Assembly (NCBI RefSeq): GCF_017357105.1
Contig: NZ_CP071596.1
Coordinates: 1,178,001 to 1,242,000 of the forward strand
DNA from: Natronosalvus caseinilyticus
GTDB taxonomy: Archaea; Halobacteriota; Halobacteria; Halobacteriales; Natrialbaceae
Length of the DNA: 64,000 nucleotides
Direction of reading: 5' to 3'
Shown in pieces: positions 60,250-64,000 of the stretch. Under the pieces are notes generated by a model. The model ran no database searches. It was not told where the DNA came from and saw only the letters and a program-made list of their open reading frames with translations. The translations under genes and the position numbers were made by a program. The number at the start of each line of letters is the position of its first letter. The stretch's first letter is position 1.

Positions 60250-61173
60250 ATGCGCGTCAGCGTCGTCGGCGGTGGGTCGATCACGGACGAGGAGACCGAG
60301 CGAGCTGTTGCGGTCGGTCGCGAACTGGGCCAGCGCGGCCACGCGGTCGTCTGCGGCGGCCGAGGCGGGACGATGGAGGCAGTCTGTCGCGGGGCACGCG
60401 AGGCCGGCGGCGAGACGATCGGTATCCTGCCCTCGAGCGAGCGTTCGGACGCGAACCCGTACGTCGAGACGGTGATCGCGACCGGAATGGGCCACGCCCG
60501 GAACGCGCTCGTCCCGCTGAACGGAGACGCAGTCATCGCGCTCAGCGGCGGTCCCGGAACCCTCTCGGAGATCGGTTTCGCCCTCGTCTACGGTCGCCCG
60601 GTCGTCGGCATCGAGACCCACGACGTTCCCGACGTCGAGACCGTCGAGACGCCGAAGACAGCCGTCGACGCGGTCGAACGAGCGGTGGTCGGCGAGACGA
60701 CCGACTCGGCGGCCGAGGGAGTCGAGAGGGACGAAGGGCCCGAGGGAGTCGAAGCCGACCTCCCGGGACCGTACACTCTCGTCCCCCGGCCGCCGAGCCC
60801 CGAGGCGTTCGTCGCCCTCCGGGAAGCTGCGGACATGGCCCCGCGCTCGCTCGAGGCCGTCGAGCGCGGCCTCCCGAATTCGGTGTTCGCGGTGCACGTA
60901 ACCCACGACCCCTCGGGCGAACCGGTCGGTATGGGGCGCATCGTCGGCGACGACGGGGCGGTCTATCACATTTCGGACATGGCCGTCCACCCCGATCACC
61001 AGGGACAGGGGCTCGGCACGCACATCATGGACCGACTGTGGGCCTACATCGAGGAGACGGCGCCCGAGTCGGCGTACGTAAACCTGCTGGCCGACGTCGA
61101 CGGGTTCTACGAGCGCTTCGGTTTCGAGGAGACTCGTCCGGCTTCGAAGGGAATGTATCGCCGGGTCGAGTGA
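60250..61173 (+). CDS. LOG-like Rossmann protein fused to GNAT acetyltransferase
   Basis: A 307-residue fusion. Residues 1-150: TIGR00725/LOG-like domain (VVGGGSITDEETERAVAVGR, VCGGRGGTMEAVCRGAREAG, ALSGGPGTLSEIGFALVYGR; the GGxGT phosphate-binding loop). Residues 175-307: GNAT domain (ISDMAVHPDHQGQGLGTHIM as the acetyl-CoA loop, YVNLLADVDGFYERFGFEET). LOG proteins release cytokinin bases from nucleotides; in archaea the role is unknown. The ATG at 60250 begins the LOG fold exactly. The frame runs far upstream only as an antisense shadow of mdh. Confidence 0.82.
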   Translation: MRVSVVGGGSITDEETERAVAVGRELGQRGHAVVCGGRGGTMEAVCRGAREAGGETIGILPSSERSDANPYVETVIATGMGHARNALVPLNGDAVIALSGGPGTLSEIGFALVYGRPVVGIETHDVPDVETVETPKTAVDAVERAVVGETTDSAAEGVERDEGPEGVEADLPGPYTLVPRPPSPEAFVALREAADMAPRSLEAVERGLPNSVFAVHVTHDPSGEPVGMGRIVGDDGAVYHISDMAVHPDHQGQGLGTHIMDRLWAYIEETAPESAYVNLLADVDGFYERFGFEETRPASKGMYRRVE

Positions 61174-61258
61174 CCGGGCAGGGCGATGCGGCCTCGAGGC
61201 CGGGGCCAGCCCGCGTCAGTCCGTAGCTTTTTCGACGTCTGCCCTCCATACACCGGAT

Positions 61259-61996
61259 ATGAGCGACTTCGACAAGGAAGCCGAACGCGAGAAGCTTCGA
61301 AAGAAGTACGAGCGCGACGAGGCTGACCGCGAGGCGACCCAGCGGATGAGCGACCTTCTGCTCAAGGGGGCGACGATGACCAACACCCACTGCGACGTCT
61401 GCGGTGACCCCCTCTTTCGCTACCAGGGGACGACATTCTGCCCGAGCTGTCACGGCGGGCCGGAGGGCGTCGAGGCGTCGGTCGACGACGGTGCCAGCGA
61501 TGCGAGCCGAGCCACGGAAGCGGGGTCGACCCAGGAGACGCGAGCGGACGACCGACCGTCGAGCGAAGTACCTGCCGGGGAGGCGGAAGCCGCGAACGAC
61601 CCCGAGCATGCGGCCTCGAGCGCCGGTGCCGGCGACGCCGACGCGGATCGATCGACGGCGACGCCCGAAACTCGCGCCACGTCCAGTACGGTGAGCGAGG
61701 AGCCAGAACACGAGATCCCTCGAGAGGCGCCCGACACCCCCGGAGCCGTCGATGCGCCCGAAACCCATGGAACCGCCGAACCCAGTCGAGCACCGTCGAC
61801 CGTCCCATCGAGCGGTTCCAGCTCCGGATCGGGTGTCGACGTCGGCAGCGACCTCGAGGCTGGAACGGACGCCCTCGTAACTGCGCTCGAGCGATTCTCG
61901 CGGGCAGCCGCTGAGGCCGACGACCCACGGTACGCGAAGGCGTGCCTCGAGGCGGCCCACGAGGCGGCGGAAACGCTGTCGGTGCTTCGCGAGTAG
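61259..61996 (+). CDS. SSSCA1-family zinc-ribbon protein with helical tail
   Basis: A 245-residue protein. N-terminal helix (FDKEAEREKLRKKYERDEAD), then a zinc ribbon MTNTHCDVCGDPLFRYQGTT and FCPSCHGG with CxxC...CxxC, matching the Sjogren-syndrome/scleroderma autoantigen 1 (ZNRD2) family. A long low-complexity acidic, Ser/Thr/Ala-rich middle (about 70-195) leads to a C-terminal helical hairpin (LVTALERFSRAAAEADDPRY, CLEAAHEAAETLSVLRE). Cellular role in archaea unknown. 86 nt after the LOG-GNAT gene on the same strand. Confidence 0.82.
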   Translation: MSDFDKEAEREKLRKKYERDEADREATQRMSDLLLKGATMTNTHCDVCGDPLFRYQGTTFCPSCHGGPEGVEASVDDGASDASRATEAGSTQETRADDRPSSEVPAGEAEAANDPEHAASSAGAGDADADRSTATPETRATSSTVSEEPEHEIPREAPDTPGAVDAPETHGTAEPSRAPSTVPSSGSSSGSGVDVGSDLEAGTDALVTALERFSRAAAEADDPRYAKACLEAAHEAAETLSVLRE

Positions 61997-62076
61997 CGGA
62001 GTACGGGGTGGGAAACAGAAGAATCGGCACAAGACGCTCCGGAACCTACAACTCACCGCCGGCCGTCCTGCCAGCC

Positions 62077-62895
62077 ATGCCCGAGCCAGCGGTCATTTCC
62101 CACCGCGGATTCGCCGGCGTCGCCCCCGAGAACACGATCGAGGCGGCTCGAGTCGCCAGCGAGCACCCCTCGACGGACATGATCGAGATCGACGTCCAGC
62201 CCGCTGCCTGCGGAACGCCGGTCGTGATTCACGACGATCGACTCGAGGGGACCCGCGACGGGCGTCCGCTCACCGATTCCGAGGGGATAGTGTGGGAGAC
62301 TAGCCTCGAGGACCTCTCGAACGCCCGGATCCTGGGGACAGACGAGACGGTCCCGACGCTCGAGGCGTTCCTCACGGCCGTCGGCCCCGGCGTCGGCGTC
62401 AACGTCGAACTCAAGAATCCGGGGACGCCGTCGATCCGTCCGGCGGAGTCGCTGTCGCGGAGTGCGCGCGCCGAACGCCGAGCGATCTGGGAACCGTTCG
62501 TCGAGCGCGTCGTCGAGGTCTGTGACGGCTTCGACGGCGAGGTGCTCTTCTCGTCGTTCTGTGCCGGCGCGCTCGCGGCCATCCGGAACGTGGCACCCGA
62601 GTATTCCATCGGAACGCTCGTCGAAGACGACCTCGAGACGAGCCTCGAAATCGCCCGCGAGTACGACTGTGAGGCGATCCATCCGCCGCGAAACGCGATT
62701 GTCGGGACGGCGCTGTCGACGGAATCGTCCGCCGGCGTCTCGGAAGCGCCGACGGTCGACCTGCTCGAGGTCGCTCGCGACGAGGGGCGAACGGTCAACG
62801 TCTGGACGGTCGACACCTGGATCCAGTTCGATCAGTTGCGATCGGCCGGCGTCGACGGGATCATCGTGAACTATCCGGGTCTCGACTCGTGGTGA
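62077..62895 (+). CDS. Glycerophosphodiester phosphodiesterase
   Basis: A 272-residue GDPD-type TIM barrel. Catalytic set: HRG in ISHRGFAGVAPENTIEAAR, EIDVQ (Glu, Asp metal ligands), VVIHDDRLEGTRDG with the second His, and VNVELKNPGTP with Glu. It ends with the usual NVWTVDTWIQFDQLRSAGVD and GIIVNYPG. It cleaves glycerophosphodiesters from lipid turnover to glycerol phosphate. No signal peptide, so cytoplasmic. Start at the ATG 62077; the frame upstream has no family similarity. Confidence 0.9.
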   Translation: MPEPAVISHRGFAGVAPENTIEAARVASEHPSTDMIEIDVQPAACGTPVVIHDDRLEGTRDGRPLTDSEGIVWETSLEDLSNARILGTDETVPTLEAFLTAVGPGVGVNVELKNPGTPSIRPAESLSRSARAERRAIWEPFVERVVEVCDGFDGEVLFSSFCAGALAAIRNVAPEYSIGTLVEDDLETSLEIAREYDCEAIHPPRNAIVGTALSTESSAGVSEAPTVDLLEVARDEGRTVNVWTVDTWIQFDQLRSAGVDGIIVNYPGLDSW

Positions 62896-62968
62896 GCGGG
62901 TGCTCGGGCGTTCGAGTATTCGAGTATTCGAGCGTTCGTACCAGCCCGGTTTCTGAGGCGTCCGTTGG

Positions 62969-63484
62969 CTACTCGAGCCCCAGCGTCTCCTCGAGCGCGT
63001 CGTAGTCGGGGAACTCCGGCCACTCGGTGGCGACCCACGACCCCGTCACCGTCAGGTCGGCGTCGACGGCGAAGAAGGCAACCCGTGGCTCACTGAGGCC
63101 GGTCATCCCGTCGAGATCGTGAGCGATTCCGTAGTCTTCGGCGACGTCGTTGCCCGGATCGGCGACGATCTCGAACGGCAGGTCGCGCTCCTCGAGGAAG
63201 CCGGCGATGCCGTAGGGGTTCGCGGCGGAGACGCCGACGACGTGGGCGCGCTCGCCCCACTCGCGCTCGGCGAGTTCCGTCCAGACGTACTGGGCGACGA
63301 ACGAGCCGATCATGGGGGTGAACACCAGGACGAGGTCGTTGCCGTCCTCCTCGGCCGCTAACGCCGATAGCGACCGATCCTCCCAGAACTCGCTCGAGAC
63401 GAGCGGTCGGGTGAAGTCCGGCACCGTCGTTCCCGTTTCGGGATGATCGGCCGGCCCAAGGTCGACGACGTCGAAGTCGACCAC
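62969..63484 (-). CDS. Peroxiredoxin-like redoxin lacking the catalytic cysteine
   Basis: A 171-residue AhpC/TSA-fold protein started at a GTG that overlaps the upstream stop by one base (TAGTG). The fold is clear (DLVLVFTPMIGSFVAQYVWT, VVGVSAANPYGIAGFLEERD, PFEIVADPGNDVAEDYGIAH). In active peroxiredoxins the sequence after FTP has the peroxidatic Cys (PxxxTxxC); here it reads FTPMIGSFVAQYVW and the protein contains no cysteine at all. It may be a structural or regulatory partner of the glutaredoxin-like protein encoded just upstream. Confidence 0.85.
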   Translation of the reverse strand: MVDFDVVDLGPADHPETGTTVPDFTRPLVSSEFWEDRSLSALAAEEDGNDLVLVFTPMIGSFVAQYVWTELAEREWGERAHVVGVSAANPYGIAGFLEERDLPFEIVADPGNDVAEDYGIAHDLDGMTGLSEPRVAFFAVDADLTVTGSWVATEWPEFPDYDALEETLGLE

Positions 63485-63798
63485 TAGTCGTCACCCCGGC
63501 TTTCCGCAGCGCCTGCAGCGTCTGCAGTGCCCCCAGCGCCGTCACCGTAAACCGAATCCAGGTAGTCGACGATGTTCGCACTCTCGGCCATCGTGACTCC
63601 AGTTTCCTCGTCGACGAGGACGGGAACCGACCGGACCCCGGCCTCGCGTTTGACCGCGTTTCGTCGCGAGTGCATCGGTTCGACGAAGCGCGATCGGTAC
63701 TCGAGGCCGTACGTTTGCAGTCGGGAAACGACCCGTTCGCAGTAGGGACACCCTTGCAGTCGGTACAGCGTCCGTGGCGAGTCGGCCGGTGCTGACAT
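63484..63798 (-). CDS. Glutaredoxin-like protein
   Basis: A 104-residue thioredoxin-fold protein with the CPYC redox motif (YRLQGCPYCERVVSRLQTYG) and the cis-Pro loop (SVPVLVDEETG, MAESANIVDYLD), like GST N-terminal domains or glutaredoxins. In haloarchaea, which lack glutathione but have gamma-glutamylcysteine, it may serve that thiol or reduce disulfides generally. Its stop overlaps the start of the peroxiredoxin-like gene, so they form one operon. Start at the ATG 63798; upstream frame to 63843 is not conserved. Confidence 0.85.
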   Translation of the reverse strand: MSAPADSPRTLYRLQGCPYCERVVSRLQTYGLEYRSRFVEPMHSRRNAVKREAGVRSVPVLVDEETGVTMAESANIVDYLDSVYGDGAGGTADAAGAAESRGDD

Positions 63799-63888
63799 AG
63801 TTCCCGATTGGGAGACGAGTGCAAAAACGGTGCCGGGGCTCAAAAGGGTAAAACGTTAATCAGTCCGGTGATAACAGACAGGGAGTTA

Positions 63889-64000
63889 ATGGTGTATTCG
63901 CTGCTCGAAGCGGTCGTGTTCGCGTACACGGTCCCAGGACTGGGGCTGGAGATGGACGAATCGATCGTGACGATCCTCGGTGGGATCACCGTGATCTTGC
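63889..64000 (+). CDS. Membrane protein, 5' end only
   Basis: The ATG at 63889 opens a frame (MVYSLLEAVVFAYTVPGLGL, then a hydrophobic LGGITVIL) that runs off the right edge. A TTAAT box (63856-63860) is about 31 nt upstream, consistent with a leaderless start. With 37 residues visible the family cannot be named; the hydrophobic start suggests a membrane protein. Confidence 0.5.
   Translation, partial: MVYSLLEAVVFAYTVPGLGLEMDESIVTILGGITVIL

Noticed and set aside
1-64000. CRISPR arrays, tRNA or rRNA genes, transposases or integrases
   Set aside because: Scanned by eye for regular 24-40-bp repeats, T-arm-like GGTTCGAATC with matching acceptor stems, and transposase motifs; none was convincing.

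Overview
This window is GC-rich chromosomal DNA from an extremely halophilic archaeon (class Halobacteria; I would guess the Natrialba/Natrinema side, but cannot prove it). The evidence is the acidic proteins, the halophilic malate dehydrogenase, V-type ATPase subunit D, archaeal aRF1 and SRP54, the archaeosine enzyme RaSEA, HTH_10-type regulators, Tat lipoproteins and many haloarchaea-only protein families. Promoters are archaeal: a TTTAA/TATA-like box lies 25-32 nt upstream of the start codon in gene after gene, so most transcripts look leaderless. I found no rRNA, tRNA, CRISPR array, insertion sequence or integrase.

Layout. 1-4.3 kb: a truncated sugar nucleotidyltransferase, a methyltransferase, an HTH_10 regulator and a radical SAM protein followed by a decayed copy of its own 3' end. 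4.6-8.4 kb: a lipoprotein binding protein overlapping a chemotaxis transducer (BasB/BasT-like). 8.4-15.1 kb: threonine dehydratase, a non-coding stretch with strong hairpins, a MATE exporter, purU behind a 12-codon upstream ORF, etfBA and a TRAM protein. 15.2-20.8 kb: an overlapping four-gene DUF4129/DUF7269-like/DUF58/DUF7519-like membrane cluster. 20.8-28.6 kb: maltose O-acetyltransferase-like protein, carA divergent from an Lrp regulator, a PHP protein, a lipid kinase, IPP isomerase, purS-purQ with an expanded junction, and a rhodanese/MBL hydrolase.

28.8-36.6 kb is the most unusual part: two large PAS/GAF histidine kinases followed, with an ATGA overlap, by a 673-residue protein whose C-terminal part looks like a CHAT (caspase-like) domain lacking both catalytic residues. 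36.6-42.7 kb: RaSEA, a lipoprotein, aRF1, a FilR1-type regulator, a small zinc protein, atpD and Hsp20. 42.9-46.7 kb: the two GAPDH types face each other, with pgk after the type I enzyme; TrmB-like TACT-N7-GAGT sites sit where activation of one and repression of the other would be expected. 46.8-53.9 kb: a type IV pilus/secretion operon (coiled-coil protein, pilin-like protein, VirB11-type ATPase, TadC-type membrane protein, membrane-anchored protein) ending in a MinD ATPase fused to a P-loop-less KaiC-like half. 54-64 kb: a HerA-like ATPase, two membrane-anchored TrkA-C-like proteins, SRP54, malate dehydrogenase, a LOG-GNAT fusion, a zinc-ribbon protein, a glycerophosphodiesterase, a cysteine-less peroxiredoxin-like protein with a glutaredoxin-like partner, and a truncated membrane protein.

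Family names of DUF type are from memory of haloarchaeal annotation and were not checked against a database.
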